A stretch of 39,684 nucleotides of DNA from Halieaceae bacterium UBA4452 (GCA_002389505.1 DGPA01000017.1:36569-76252); one strand, 5' to 3'. Positions 15,895 through 25,492 are shown, counted from the first letter of the stretch. Numbers and translations: made by a program. The notes: a model not told the origin generated them from the letters alone.

Positions 15895-17553
15895 GTGGAA
15901 GAACACAAAAGCTCTGAGAGCACCCCTAACGAGAATCTTACGCCCGCCACACCGGACGTGGTCGAGCCACCGCCAGTGCAACCAGCCGAGTCGGTCGCAG
16001 CCGCAACGGAGCCCGTAGCGCCGGAGCCAGTCACTGCCGCTGAGCCCGCCATCGTCGAAGCGAGCTTACCCCGCCATGAAGCGGATAGTGCAACCAAAAC
16101 CCTTAAACTCAACAAGGGCGATGATAGTGACGATGACCCGAGCAGTGACGCGCCTGAGGAATCGGCTGAGGCGCAAGACGGCAGCCACCAAGGCGACAAC
16201 GCTGACAATCAAAATGGCAATGGTCGCCGGGGTCGAGGTAGACGCCAGCGGCGACGCGATCCGAACACGCCCAGCGCCAACCCCTTGAGTCTGACCGACC
16301 TAAAAACCAAGTCGACCCAAGAGCTCATAGATATGGCCCGGGAAATGGGCCTTGAGAATATGGCTCGCTCGCGCAAGCAGGACATTATTTTTGCGCTGCT
16401 CAAACGCCATGCCAAAAGTGGCGAGGACATATGGGGCGACGGCGTTCTGGAGATTCTGCAGGACGGATTTGGTTTCCTTCGGTCTGCTGACAGCTCTTAT
16501 CTCGCTGGACCTGACGATATTTATGTCAGCCCCAGTCAGATTCGTCGCTTCAACTTGCGAACCGGAGACAGCGTCACCGGGATGATCCGCCCCCCCAAGG
16601 ACTCCGAGCGTTATTTTGCGCTATTAAAAGTCAAAGACGTCAATTTTGAATCACCGGAAAGCGCAAAAAGTAAAATTCTTTTTGAGAATCTAACCCCGCT
16701 GTTCCCCAATGAACGGCTCACTCTGGAAAAGGGGAATGGCAGTAAGGAAGATCTCACTGGCCGAATCATTGATTTGTGTGCACCGATTGGTAAAGGCCAA
16801 CGCGGTTTGTTGGTAGCCCCACCAAAAGCGGGCAAGACCATCATGATGCAAAATATCGCTCAGGCGATTATTTCTAACAACGATGAATGTTATGTCATCG
16901 TGCTACTGATTGATGAGCGCCCTGAAGAGGTGACAGAAATGCAGCGCAGTGTCGGTATTCGTGGCGCAGAGGTGGTGGCCTCTACTTTTGATGAGCCCCC
17001 CTCCCGTCACGTTCAAGTCGCTGACATGGTCATCGAAAAGGCCAAGCGTTTGGTCGAGCACAAACGCGACGTGGTCATTCTTCTCGACTCCATTACTCGC
17101 CTGGCACGTGCCTATAACACCGTGGTACCCAGCTCAGGCAAAGTATTAACCGGCGGTGTTGACGCACACGCACTGGAACGCCCGAAACGATTTTTTGGTG
17201 CGGCGCGCAATATAGAAGAGGGTGGCAGTCTGTCTATTATTGCTACAGCGCTCATTGATACGGGCTCGAAAATGGATGAAGTCATTTACGAGGAGTTCAA
17301 AGGTACGGGCAACATGGAATTGCACCTCGATCGCAAGATCGCTGAAAAGCGTACTTATCCTGCCATCAACATCCGTCGCTCTGGCACCCGTCGCGAAGAG
17401 TTATTGACCGGCGAAGACGAACTTCAGCGTATGTGGATTTTACGCAAGCTGCTCCACGGTATGGAAGATTTAGCCGCCATTGAGTTTTTACTCGACAAGC
17501 TCAAGGACACTAAGTCGAACGAAGAGTTCTTTAAATCCATGAAGCGTAAATAA
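15895..17553 (+). CDS. rho: Transcription termination factor Rho with N-terminal extension
   Basis: 552-residue Rho helicase. Residues 131-552 match the whole E. coli protein: N-terminal helices (LSLTDLKTKSTQELID), the cold-shock RNA-binding domain (DGFGFLRS, YVSPSQIRRFNLRTGD), Walker A APPKAGKT at about 308-315, LLIDERPEEVTEM, and the Q- and R-loop region SITRLARAYN. In front lie about 130 extra residues: Pro/Ala/Glu-rich to residue 65, acidic Asp/Ser/Glu-rich to about 108, then an Arg/Gly patch (110-121). The start is a GTG at 15895 with only CGGA upstream; the frame is closed by a stop at 15850. TTG 16285 would yield an E. coli-sized protein but lacks a ribosome site. Confidence 0.95.
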   Translation: MEEHKSSESTPNENLTPATPDVVEPPPVQPAESVAAATEPVAPEPVTAAEPAIVEASLPRHEADSATKTLKLNKGDDSDDDPSSDAPEESAEAQDGSHQGDNADNQNGNGRRGRGRRQRRRDPNTPSANPLSLTDLKTKSTQELIDMAREMGLENMARSRKQDIIFALLKRHAKSGEDIWGDGVLEILQDGFGFLRSADSSYLAGPDDIYVSPSQIRRFNLRTGDSVTGMIRPPKDSERYFALLKVKDVNFESPESAKSKILFENLTPLFPNERLTLEKGNGSKEDLTGRIIDLCAPIGKGQRGLLVAPPKAGKTIMMQNIAQAIISNNDECYVIVLLIDERPEEVTEMQRSVGIRGAEVVASTFDEPPSRHVQVADMVIEKAKRLVEHKRDVVILLDSITRLARAYNTVVPSSGKVLTGGVDAHALERPKRFFGAARNIEEGGSLSIIATALIDTGSKMDEVIYEEFKGTGNMELHLDRKIAEKRTYPAINIRRSGTRREELLTGEDELQRMWILRKLLHGMEDLAAIEFLLDKLKDTKSNEEFFKSMKRK

Positions 17554-17627
17554 GCTCGTCCGGTTCGCTAGAATAGGCGAGAGCGGCTTTGTCGCCCGCC
17601 CTAGCCACCCCCAAGCAGGAACCTATC

Positions 17628-19133
17628 ATGGCCGTGCCCTTTACCGACCTGAGAGACTTCATACGCGAACTTGAACAACGTGGTGATCTGGTACGCATCA
17701 CGCAAGCGATTGACCCCCATTTGGAAATGACCGAGATTGCCGACCGCACGCTGCGTGGTGGCGGTCCTGCTTTATTATTTGAAAACCCCAAAGGGTACGA
17801 TATGCCCGTACTTGCCAACTTGTTTGGTACGCAAGAGCGAGTAGCCATGGGCATGGGCGCCGACTCTACCGCCGCCTTACGAGATATTGGCGAGCTACTG
17901 GCCTACCTACGGCAGCCCGACCCCCCTAAAGGCATGCGCGATCTGATCGACAAGGCGCCGCTGCTTAAAAAAGTGCTCACCATGGGTCCTAAGACCATCA
18001 AGCGCCCCCCCTGCCAACAGCAGATCATTAGCGGTGATGCTATCGACTTGACGCGACTACCTGTTCAGACCTGCTGGCCTGGGGATATTGGTCCGCTGAT
18101 CACTTGGCCTCTGGTGATTACTCGAGGCCCCGAAAAGCCGCGCATGAATCTGGGTATTTATCGCATGCAATGTTTGGGTCCGCGCAAATTAATCATGCGC
18201 TGGTTGTCGCATCGGGGCGGTGCACTGGATTTCAGAGACTGGCAGCTGAAACATCCCGGCAAACCCTATCCCGTCGCGATTGCCCTCGGTGCCGATCCGG
18301 CCACCACGCTCGGGGCCGTTACGCCGGTACCCGATGCGCTGTCTGAATATGCTTTCGCAGGATTACTAAGAGGCAGTAAAACAGAACTGGCTGAATGTCT
18401 GACACCGCTGTGCCGCGAAAATGAACTTCTGGTGCCTGCCCATTCCGAGATCATTCTTGAGGGCTATATTAATCCCGAGGAAGAAGCCGATGAGGGGCCG
18501 TTTGGCGATCACACAGGGTATTACAACGAAGTCGAACGATTCCCGGTATTCACTGTAGAGACTATGACAACGCGAAATGATCCGATCTACCACAGTACGT
18601 ATACAGGGCGACCGCCGGACGAGCCGGCGATTTTAGGCGTCGCATTGAATGAAGTTTTCGTGCCGTTGTTGCGTCAACAGTTTCCAGAAATTATTGATTT
18701 TTACCTGCCCCCTGAAGGCTGCTCTTACCGAATGGCGGTGGTCTCCATCCGTAAAGAATATCCTGGCCATGCGAAGCGTATCATGCTCGGCATCTGGTCC
18801 TTTTTACGCCAGTTTATGTATACCAAGTTTATTATTGTCGTCGATGAGGATGTCAACACGCGCTCTTGGGAGGACGTTATATGGGCAATGACGACGCGAA
18901 TGGATCCTCGACGAGATTCTGTATTTATTGATAACACGCCCATTGATTATCTGGATTTCGCATCGCCAGTAGCAGGTCTAGGGTCAAAAGTGGGGATGGA
19001 TGCCACCAATAAATGGCCAGGTGAAACCGAGCGACAATGGGGTACCGCCATTCACATGGATCCGGCGGTTAAAGCTAAAGTCGATACCCTCTGGCATGAA
19101 CTGGGTATTGCCTTGCCCGGTCGCCAGCAATAG
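17628..19133 (+). CDS. ubiD: 4-hydroxy-3-polyprenylbenzoate decarboxylase UbiD
   Basis: 501-residue prenylated-FMN-dependent decarboxylase of ubiquinone synthesis. Family text runs throughout: FTDLRDFIRELEQRGDLVRI at the N-terminus, LGIYRMQ and RWLSHRGGALDFRDWQ in the middle, and the catalytic acid region EEADEGPFGDHTGYY with TGRPPDEPA after it. The C-terminal GMDATNKWPGET motif is typical. Length matches E. coli UbiD (about 497). ATG 17628 has AGGA 7 bases upstream; the frame is open 39 bases further but without a better start. No ubiX is nearby. A 5-base inverted repeat at 19146-19168 lies between its end and the convergent hemY. Confidence 0.95.
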   Translation: MAVPFTDLRDFIRELEQRGDLVRITQAIDPHLEMTEIADRTLRGGGPALLFENPKGYDMPVLANLFGTQERVAMGMGADSTAALRDIGELLAYLRQPDPPKGMRDLIDKAPLLKKVLTMGPKTIKRPPCQQQIISGDAIDLTRLPVQTCWPGDIGPLITWPLVITRGPEKPRMNLGIYRMQCLGPRKLIMRWLSHRGGALDFRDWQLKHPGKPYPVAIALGADPATTLGAVTPVPDALSEYAFAGLLRGSKTELAECLTPLCRENELLVPAHSEIILEGYINPEEEADEGPFGDHTGYYNEVERFPVFTVETMTTRNDPIYHSTYTGRPPDEPAILGVALNEVFVPLLRQQFPEIIDFYLPPEGCSYRMAVVSIRKEYPGHAKRIMLGIWSFLRQFMYTKFIIVVDEDVNTRSWEDVIWAMTTRMDPRRDSVFIDNTPIDYLDFASPVAGLGSKVGMDATNKWPGETERQWGTAIHMDPAVKAKVDTLWHELGIALPGRQQ

Positions 19134-19184
19134 CCGCGGCATGCACCCGTAGCCTAATTCGTAACGGGCGCCAGCGCACCGCCA

Positions 19185-20417
19185 TCAATCGGGTGTCGAT
19201 AGCAGATCAGGTAATGATGGCAGGGGTATTTTCTCAAGTAACTGGTCACCACCTAAGCGCAAATAGTTGTCGGCACTGGCGCCATCGCCCTGAGCACGCA
19301 CGAGGCGAGCGAGCTCCATGTAAGTGCTTGCTGTCGGCTCCAGCGTGTTTGCTTTTTCAAACCAGAGCCGTGCTTGCTGCCAATCACCCCTGTACTGAGC
19401 CACCCTCGCCGCTGCCACCAGTAACACCGTGTCTTGCCCGTTATTCTCGAGCCAGCGCTCAATAGCCTTGTCTAGTCGCTTACCGTCGACGGGGGGATAG
19501 GTGCCGATAAAACTAACAAGTCCAACGTCCCACTGCTTGTCGATCATAGCAATGAGGCTTTTTTCGTGGCTCGCTGTCAACCCGCGATCAACCAGGCAGC
19601 GTGCATAGCGACGACGCAGCGGCCCTGTCTCCCGCCACGCCAATGGGATGCTATGCCACAGGCTCGCCGAGGCTGCTGCGTCGGCAGCGCCTCGGCAGCC
19701 ATTATCGAGTACAGCTAACCATAGCTCGGCTTCCAAGCCGCTCAAATGCGGTGACTCCAATAACTGATGACGACGCAATTCGGGCAGTAATTCCCGAAGC
19801 GCGTCCCAGTCAGCAAGCTTCCTGTGGGCTCGAGCGAGCAACTCGAGGACATGGGGGTGCTTGCTGGCGTTGCTCCGCGCGCGCACCATTGTCGCCAAGG
19901 CCTCTTCATACTGCCCGGCTGTGAGCTGTAACTCTGCCTGAGTCAGTTCCAGCGCAATACCAGCGCCCGCCTCAACCGTTTCAGCAAGACCAAGCTGCCG
20001 ACGCATTTCCTCGAGGTCACCCAGCCGAAAACTCGCTTGGGCAGCCACTAAATGGTTTACTAACGGGACGTCACTGTAACGGGCCGAGCGCAGTAATTGT
20101 CGCCTCGCCCGACCCCAATGACCTTCAATGAAATTAATAAGCCCTTGGTTAGTGAGCGCTCCGGCATTGCGCGTTTTACGCTCGCCCACCCAGCCGCTGA
20201 CCCAACGACGTCCCCTAAACAGAACCCGCAGCGCCCCCAAGGTAAGCGATATCAGACCCCAAGCCAGCAGCCAAAACAACAATGCAAACCAAAAACTGGT
20301 TTCAATAGTAACCTCAGCGATGCTAATAAATACATAACCGGGATCCTGTTCGATGCGGTTAATGAGTGCAGCCCCGACCAGTAAGCCCACAAGGGCAATC
20401 GCGAGAGGGCGACGCAT
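19185..20417 (-). CDS. hemY: HemY-like TPR membrane protein
   Basis: 410-residue protein with two N-terminal membrane segments (about 5-20 and 40-62) followed by a cytoplasmic-side helical repeat (TPR-like) region, e.g. NFIEGHWGRARRQLLRSA, QLTAGQYEEALATM and RGDWQQARLWFEKANTLEPT. This is the proteobacterial HemY of the hemCDXY operon, distinct from the oxidase HemY of Bacillus; its exact role in haem synthesis is unclear. ATG 20417 lies one base after the hemD-hemX stop (TAATATG), so the start 14 codons earlier (20459) is unlikely. The C-terminal tail is Pro/Leu-rich. Confidence 0.88.
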   Translation of the reverse strand: MRRPLAIALVGLLVGAALINRIEQDPGYVFISIAEVTIETSFWFALLFWLLAWGLISLTLGALRVLFRGRRWVSGWVGERKTRNAGALTNQGLINFIEGHWGRARRQLLRSARYSDVPLVNHLVAAQASFRLGDLEEMRRQLGLAETVEAGAGIALELTQAELQLTAGQYEEALATMVRARSNASKHPHVLELLARAHRKLADWDALRELLPELRRHQLLESPHLSGLEAELWLAVLDNGCRGAADAAASASLWHSIPLAWRETGPLRRRYARCLVDRGLTASHEKSLIAMIDKQWDVGLVSFIGTYPPVDGKRLDKAIERWLENNGQDTVLLVAAARVAQYRGDWQQARLWFEKANTLEPTASTYMELARLVRAQGDGASADNYLRLGGDQLLEKIPLPSLPDLLSTPD

Positions 20418-20418
20418 A

Positions 20419-22485
20419 TTACTGACCACCCCGACTATCGACGGTCGAGTTGCTCCCATCGCTGGCCTCAGTAGTGGATGCTAGCGGTGCGGTTGAGCCG
20501 CCGATCGGCGTCGTTCCTGAGCTGCCAATGGCCCGCAAAGCATCGGCTATGGCTGCTCGGGAATCTAGCAAGTTGGGTAACGTAGGAGCGATGTTGATTG
20601 CTGCCAGCGCGTCAATCTCTGCCTGTATAGCCTGTGTTCGGGTGCTATCAAAGACTTCAAACTCAGCAATAAACACAGCGGACCGGGCCAAGGAGGCGTC
20701 GTATAACGCCTGATGGTGTGCCAGCGCAGCCATTTGTGCCTGCTCAAGTAACAGCCGTAGATTTTGGCGAACGAGGGTCTCTCCATCGGGGGTCATCAGT
20801 CGTGACAGTTCCGCGTCACGTCGGCGCACAACCAGATAACGGGAGAGCTTACTCAGCGCTGCTTGCCAGCCGGCCTCCGCTCGCCCCAGCCAATCCTGCG
20901 AGGAGCTATTGGCAGGGGCGAGTGGGGCTAGCCCCACATTGACAGCATCGACCTGGGCAACTAACGCGGCGAAGCGCGCATACAGGCCTACACTATCGAT
21001 CCGCGGTGCCGAACGCAGATCTGATAAATCGCGGGCTAACGCGGTGCGTGCTGCCTCAAACCGAGGATCGTCAACCTCTGATAACAATGCATCAGCGTTA
21101 TTCAATAGCGCCTGTGCCGCATTAACGTCCCTCGCTACCAGTAATCGCTGAGCTGCCAGTCGAACAACAAACGCTGCTTCGTTGGCAAGCCATGCCCGAC
21201 GATCCGTCGCCGTTAACCGCGCCAGTCGAATATCGAGGCGGTCGAGGCGATCTGCCATGCGCCGCTGCTGCTCCTCGAAATCGGCGCGCTCCCGGGCCTG
21301 ATCCGCGAGCTGAGTGGTCATTTGCTGGGTCGCTCGCTGATCGAAGTCGATGGCTTGTCTCTCTAACTGTTCAGCTAATCGGTTTCGCAGGTCGAGATCG
21401 GCCGCTTTGAGGGCGTCTAGCTGCTGCGTCATTTTCACTACCGCGGCGGATTGCGCCTGCCACGTGGGCCACAACCAGAGATATCCCGCGCTACCGATGC
21501 CGCCAAGCAGGACCACCAGAACAAAGAAGAGGACACCAGCAAAGCCGCTTCGAGAGCCCGAGCTACTCGGTGAAGGTGCGCTTGGGCTGCTTTGCTTACG
21601 CACCCCAGGTGCCGGCGACGAATCGTTATCCCCGGGTGCTGCATGGGGGGCGGGGTCGCTGGTGGCGCGAGACGGCTCTGCCGAGTCTGTACTGGGGTTT
21701 TGTTGGTCTGCGTCCGCCTCAGACTGCGCATTTGACGTCGTCGCTTCCATGTCTCCCTCTTCACACAACGCCGCAAGAAAGGCTTCATCACTGGCACTCT
21801 CCGCAACAACAATCCGCTGCCAGCCAAGCGCCTGGGCCTCGTCAGCAACTCGCTGAGACGGCACAATCAGGCGCTGCTGCAACAGCGTGGCACCTTGACA
21901 CTGCGCAAGCGCTTGGCTGAGTGCCGTTAAGGTCTGGCCACTGTTGGCTTGAAAAATAATCACTGGGTAATCGGCAAAAGTGGCACACAAGCCATCGATA
22001 TCAATGGCCGCCGACTCCCGTCGATAACACACATACTCCTCGACCTGAGCTTCCCTAGCCTCAAGCTCTTGAGCCAACGCCTCCCTGCCACCCTCGCCTT
22101 TGACAATGATGACGCGCCGTCCCTTCACCTGCTCGAGTTCAGGTAGCGCCAGTAGGCCCTCTGAATCCATCTGCTTCGGCGTCACCACTGGTAAGCCCTC
22201 AGCTTCAATGACCGCAGCGGTACGAGGCCCCACAGCGAGACTGACGATACGTTGCTCCACCAGGCCACCCATTAACGTTGGCAGCCCCATGCGCGCGGCG
22301 TTAGCGCTGATAAATATGCACACATCGTCCCCCCTAAGCTCGGGGGGATCGCGCAACTCCGATTCTGAAAAAGGCGCGATCTTCAATAATGGCTGAATGT
22401 GAACGTCGTAGTGCTGCGCCGCGAGCGCTGCCTGCAGTCGGGTATTATCGCCCTCGGGTCGGGTCAACACCACCAACGGTTTCAT
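20419..22485 (-). CDS. hemDX: HemD-HemX fusion: uroporphyrinogen-III synthase plus HemX
   Basis: 688-residue fusion. Residues 1-243 are uroporphyrinogen-III synthase (VLTRPEGDNTRLQAAL, FISANAARMGLP, VGPRTAAVIEAEGL, VIIVKGEGGRE, FQANSGQTL), which cyclises hydroxymethylbilane. Residues 244-314 are a Ser/Pro/Ala-rich linker. A single membrane segment spans about 315-337, then a coiled coil (345-425), then the HemX C-terminal domain. HemX is often mislabelled as uroporphyrin-III methyltransferase; no methyltransferase motif is present. The linker and both halves share one uninterrupted frame. The start overlaps the hemC stop (ATGA). The fusion would tether HemD to the inner membrane. Confidence 0.92.
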   Translation of the reverse strand: MKPLVVLTRPEGDNTRLQAALAAQHYDVHIQPLLKIAPFSESELRDPPELRGDDVCIFISANAARMGLPTLMGGLVEQRIVSLAVGPRTAAVIEAEGLPVVTPKQMDSEGLLALPELEQVKGRRVIIVKGEGGREALAQELEAREAQVEEYVCYRRESAAIDIDGLCATFADYPVIIFQANSGQTLTALSQALAQCQGATLLQQRLIVPSQRVADEAQALGWQRIVVAESASDEAFLAALCEEGDMEATTSNAQSEADADQQNPSTDSAEPSRATSDPAPHAAPGDNDSSPAPGVRKQSSPSAPSPSSSGSRSGFAGVLFFVLVVLLGGIGSAGYLWLWPTWQAQSAAVVKMTQQLDALKAADLDLRNRLAEQLERQAIDFDQRATQQMTTQLADQARERADFEEQQRRMADRLDRLDIRLARLTATDRRAWLANEAAFVVRLAAQRLLVARDVNAAQALLNNADALLSEVDDPRFEAARTALARDLSDLRSAPRIDSVGLYARFAALVAQVDAVNVGLAPLAPANSSSQDWLGRAEAGWQAALSKLSRYLVVRRRDAELSRLMTPDGETLVRQNLRLLLEQAQMAALAHHQALYDASLARSAVFIAEFEVFDSTRTQAIQAEIDALAAINIAPTLPNLLDSRAAIADALRAIGSSGTTPIGGSTAPLASTTEASDGSNSTVDSRGGQ

Positions 22486-23390
22486 GCCCGTACCGCTGCC
22501 AAGATGGCCGTTGCCCCCTGCTCCAGGAGTTGCTCGGCGACCGCCACTCCTAGCATCGCTGCATCATCGCCTCGGGCCTCGGCTAATAGTAAGGTGTCAC
22601 CATCGGGCGACCCGACTCGCCCGCGTAACCACAGCTGCCCATCCTCCATGACGGCGTAACTGGCAATGGGTACATCGCAGCCGCCGTCTAACCGACGCAC
22701 CAGCGCCCGCTCTGCGCGCACGCAAATAGCGGTCAGATCATGCTGTAGAGGTGCCAACAGCTCAGCGGTCTGATGATCATTGTCCCGATACTCAATGCCC
22801 ACCGCTCCCTGGCCGCCCGCCGGTAATGAAACGTCAGGGCCGATGCGCGCACCAATTCGCTCATCAAAACCCAAACGAAGCAGACCCGCGGTCGCCAGCA
22901 TAATGGCATCGAACTGACCCGCATCAAGTTTAGCTAAGCGACTGTTAACGTTACCGCGCAGAAAGCCAATCTCCAGATCGGGGCGGGCGCGTTTTATCTG
23001 ACACGCTCGGCGCAAGCTGGACGTCCCCAAACGGGCGCCATGGGCCAATTCCTCAAGGCTCGAAACACCCACCAGCGCATCGCGAGGATCCTCACGTTCA
23101 CAAATGACACCGAGGGTCAGCCCCTCTGGCAGGGCCATGGGTACGTCTTTCATCGAATGAACCGCGATATCAGCACGGCCGTCCAGTAGTGCGGTTTCCA
23201 GTTCCTTGACGAACAGGCCTTTGCCACCCACTTTGTAGAGGGGCGTATCAAGCAATTGATCTCCACGAGAGGTCATCCCGAGAAGTTCCACCTGTAGATG
23301 TGGATGAAGACGATGCAATTCATCGGCGACAAAGTGTGCTTGCCAAAGAGCAAGCGGACTCTCCCGCGTCGCGATAACCAGTTTTGACAT
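22482..23390 (-). CDS. hemC: Hydroxymethylbilane synthase HemC
   Basis: 302-residue porphobilinogen deaminase that joins four porphobilinogens into hydroxymethylbilane. The N-terminus KLVIATRESPLALWQA, the active-site text VHSMKDVP, and the arginine-rich GTSSLRR and FLRGNVNSRL segments are classic. The dipyrromethane cofactor cysteine is C238 in GGCDVPIASY (E. coli C242). ATG 23390 is preceded by a strong GGGAGG 5-6 bases away; a start 40 codons earlier has no family sequence. First gene of hemC-hemDX-hemY. The 149 bases to the divergent argH must hold both promoters; I found no strong hexamer pair. Confidence 0.96.
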   Translation of the reverse strand: MSKLVIATRESPLALWQAHFVADELHRLHPHLQVELLGMTSRGDQLLDTPLYKVGGKGLFVKELETALLDGRADIAVHSMKDVPMALPEGLTLGVICEREDPRDALVGVSSLEELAHGARLGTSSLRRACQIKRARPDLEIGFLRGNVNSRLAKLDAGQFDAIMLATAGLLRLGFDERIGARIGPDVSLPAGGQGAVGIEYRDNDHQTAELLAPLQHDLTAICVRAERALVRRLDGGCDVPIASYAVMEDGQLWLRGRVGSPDGDTLLLAEARGDDAAMLGVAVAEQLLEQGATAILAAVRA

Positions 23391-23539
23391 GAATCCTCCC
23401 TGCGCAAACAGTATCCTAGCATGGGCAGTGGTGCTAGAAACCACCTCGAACGCTACCGCGCTATGCCAAGTGTTACCATCATTAATATTATTCATCATTT
23501 GCACACGCAACGGGCATCCACCAGCCAGCAGGATTTAAC

Positions 23540-24949
23540 ATGACTCACCCTGATCAAAACGCCGACGCGACCCGTGCTCTTTGGGGTGGCCGTTTTTCCG
23601 AGCCCACCGACGCCTTCGTGCAGCGCTTTACGGCGTCCGAAGCATTTGACCGACGTCTTGCCACTTACGACATACAAGGTTCCCGCGCTCACGCCGACAT
23701 GCTCGCTAACGTTGGCGTTCTCACGGCACAAGAATGCAGCCTTATTCACCAAGGGCTCGATCAGGTCATGACCGAAATCAGTGAGCAGCGCTTCGATTGG
23801 CGGGTTGCTCGTGAAGACGTGCACATGAATATCGAAGCTCGACTGACCGAGATTATTGGTGACGCGGGTAAAAAACTCCACACCGGCCGATCCAGAAACG
23901 ACCAGGTCGCCACCGATCTTCGCCTATTTATGCGTGCGGCCATTGACAGCATAAAAGCCGAGCTCACGCGCCTGCAACAGGGTATCGTTGGGCTCGCGGC
24001 CAAAAATGCTGACACCCTCATGCCTGGCTTCACCCACCTACAAGTCGCGCAACCCGTCACCTTCGGCCATCATTTACTGGCTTGGCACGAAATGCTGAAT
24101 CGTGACTGGGAGCGCTTGCAAGACTGTCAGTCCCGACTCAATTACTGCCCACTGGGGGCTGCGGCATTGGCGGGCACCACCTTCCCTATCGATCGAGCGA
24201 TGACGGCCCAAGCACTGGGTTTTGAGGGTCCCACCCTAAACTCCCTTGATGCCGTGTCCGACCGAGATTTCGCTATCGAGTTCTGCGCCGCAGCCGCTCT
24301 ATTGATGACACATCTGTCGCGGATGTCAGAAGAACTCATCTTATGGTCCTCGGCACAGTTTGATTTTGTCGATATCCCCGATCGCTTCTGCACCGGCTCC
24401 TCGATCATGCCTCAGAAGAAAAACCCCGACGTGCCGGAGCTGGTGCGTGGCAAAACCGGCAGAGTCAATGGCCATTTGGTGGCGCTGCTCACCCTCATGA
24501 AATCGCAACCACTGGCGTACAACAAAGACAATCAGGAGGACAAGGAGCCGCTGTTCGACTGCGTCGACACAGTGTTTGATTGCCTTCGTGCTTTTGCGGA
24601 TATGATCCCGGCTTTAACCCCCAAAAAATCCGCTATGCGCAAGGCCGCGCTTAAGGGCTTTGCCACCGCCACCGACTTGGCCGACTATCTGGTGGAAAAA
24701 GGCTTACCGTTTAGGGATGCCCATGATGTGGTCGGTAAGGCCGTCGGCCACTGTGTGAGTCATGAGTGCGCGCTTGAGGACATGACGCTTGCGACATTGC
24801 AGACCTTTAGCGACCATATTGGCGACGATGTGTTTGCACGCCTAACGCTGGAGGGCTCAGTCGCCGCGCGCAGTCACCTAGGCGGTACTGCTCCGAAGCA
24901 GGTCAGTGCGGCTGCGGCCTATGCCGCGCAGCGCTTAGATCAACGTTAA
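23540..24949 (+). CDS. argH: Argininosuccinate lyase ArgH
   Basis: 469-residue cytoplasmic lyase that splits argininosuccinate into arginine and fumarate, the last step of arginine synthesis. It has the N-terminal LWGGRFSEPTD, the HTGRSRNDQV substrate motif, GFTHLQVAQPVTF, and the superfamily signature GSSIMPQKKNPD starting at about residue 286, which carries the catalytic serine. Length is normal. AGGA lies 6 bases before ATG 23540. Divergent from hemC and convergent with cyaY. Confidence 0.97.
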   Translation: MTHPDQNADATRALWGGRFSEPTDAFVQRFTASEAFDRRLATYDIQGSRAHADMLANVGVLTAQECSLIHQGLDQVMTEISEQRFDWRVAREDVHMNIEARLTEIIGDAGKKLHTGRSRNDQVATDLRLFMRAAIDSIKAELTRLQQGIVGLAAKNADTLMPGFTHLQVAQPVTFGHHLLAWHEMLNRDWERLQDCQSRLNYCPLGAAALAGTTFPIDRAMTAQALGFEGPTLNSLDAVSDRDFAIEFCAAAALLMTHLSRMSEELILWSSAQFDFVDIPDRFCTGSSIMPQKKNPDVPELVRGKTGRVNGHLVALLTLMKSQPLAYNKDNQEDKEPLFDCVDTVFDCLRAFADMIPALTPKKSAMRKAALKGFATATDLADYLVEKGLPFRDAHDVVGKAVGHCVSHECALEDMTLATLQTFSDHIGDDVFARLTLEGSVAARSHLGGTAPKQVSAAAAYAAQRLDQR

Positions 24950-25031
24950 GCAATGCGATTCAGTGAATCATTCAACGTGGCGCTCGAGGACGACTCAGCA
25001 AAAAATCCCTGGCGCCCGCCAAGGCCTAGCG

Positions 25032-25358
25032 TTAATCGTCGGACCAGGTGAATTCAACCCCCGCGTGCTCCGCTAATTGGGCAACGACAAAGGGTTTGAA
25101 GGCATTCCCCGATTTAGTATCGAGCCAATCGTCATCTGGGTCGCTCCACTGATAATGGAATCCACCCCCCGGGGTCGCCAACCACAGCTGCTCAGTGGGG
25201 GGCTGACGGCTAAAGACAAACACCACGCCGGAGGGGAATGTCACATTGATAACGCCTTCTGCGCCGACCACATCGAGGTCTTGAGGCAGTGTGTCAAGGC
25301 GGTCTTCTAGCACCTCAAAAATAGCATCAATGCGCTCGTAATACCCTTTGCTAGCCAC
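25032..25358 (-). CDS. cyaY: Frataxin-like iron protein CyaY
   Basis: 108-residue frataxin homologue that modulates iron-sulfur cluster assembly on IscU/IscS. The acidic first helix (YYERIDAIFEVLEDRLD) supplies the iron-binding face, followed by strands VINVTFPSGVVFVFSRQPP, QLWLATPGGGFHYQW and the final helix. GTG 25358, with GGAGAG just upstream, gives the E. coli-like length (106). The open frame reaches 25475 but this would cross the divergent lptM promoter. The start lies 134 bases from that of lptM. Confidence 0.92.
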   Translation of the reverse strand: MASKGYYERIDAIFEVLEDRLDTLPQDLDVVGAEGVINVTFPSGVVFVFSRQPPTEQLWLATPGGGFHYQWSDPDDDWLDTKSGNAFKPFVVAQLAEHAGVEFTWSDD

Positions 25359-25461
25359 AGTTCTCTCTCCTTTATTTAACGGCGACGGCAGACGAACCCA
25401 GCTGTTATCAACGCCCGACTGAGTAGACATCTTAGATGGTAGCCGATTCTGCCGCCAGCAC

Positions 25462-25470
25462 TGGTATACT
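25462..25470 (+). promoter_or_regulatory. Candidate extended -10 promoter for lptM-lysA-dapF
   Basis: TGG-TATACT matches an extended -10 element 23 bases before the lptM GTG; the predicted transcript start near 25477 would leave a short leader. A run of T follows at 25474-25481. No matching -35 box was found. Confidence 0.45.
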
Positions 25471-25492
25471 GTCATTTTTTTGGATACCTATT

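Noticed and set aside
15773..16018. Possible small leader peptide gene before rho (81 residues)
   Set aside because: It overlaps the rho coding start in another frame and shows no family features; no ribosome site.
20419..21480. HemX half as uroporphyrin-III C-methyltransferase
   Set aside because: This is a common mislabel; no methyltransferase motif is present, only a membrane anchor, coiled coil and HemX helices.
21350..21856. 168-codon plus-strand frame inside the hemD-hemX gene
   Set aside because: Antisense to well-recognised coding sequence and of Ser/Arg-rich, non-family composition.
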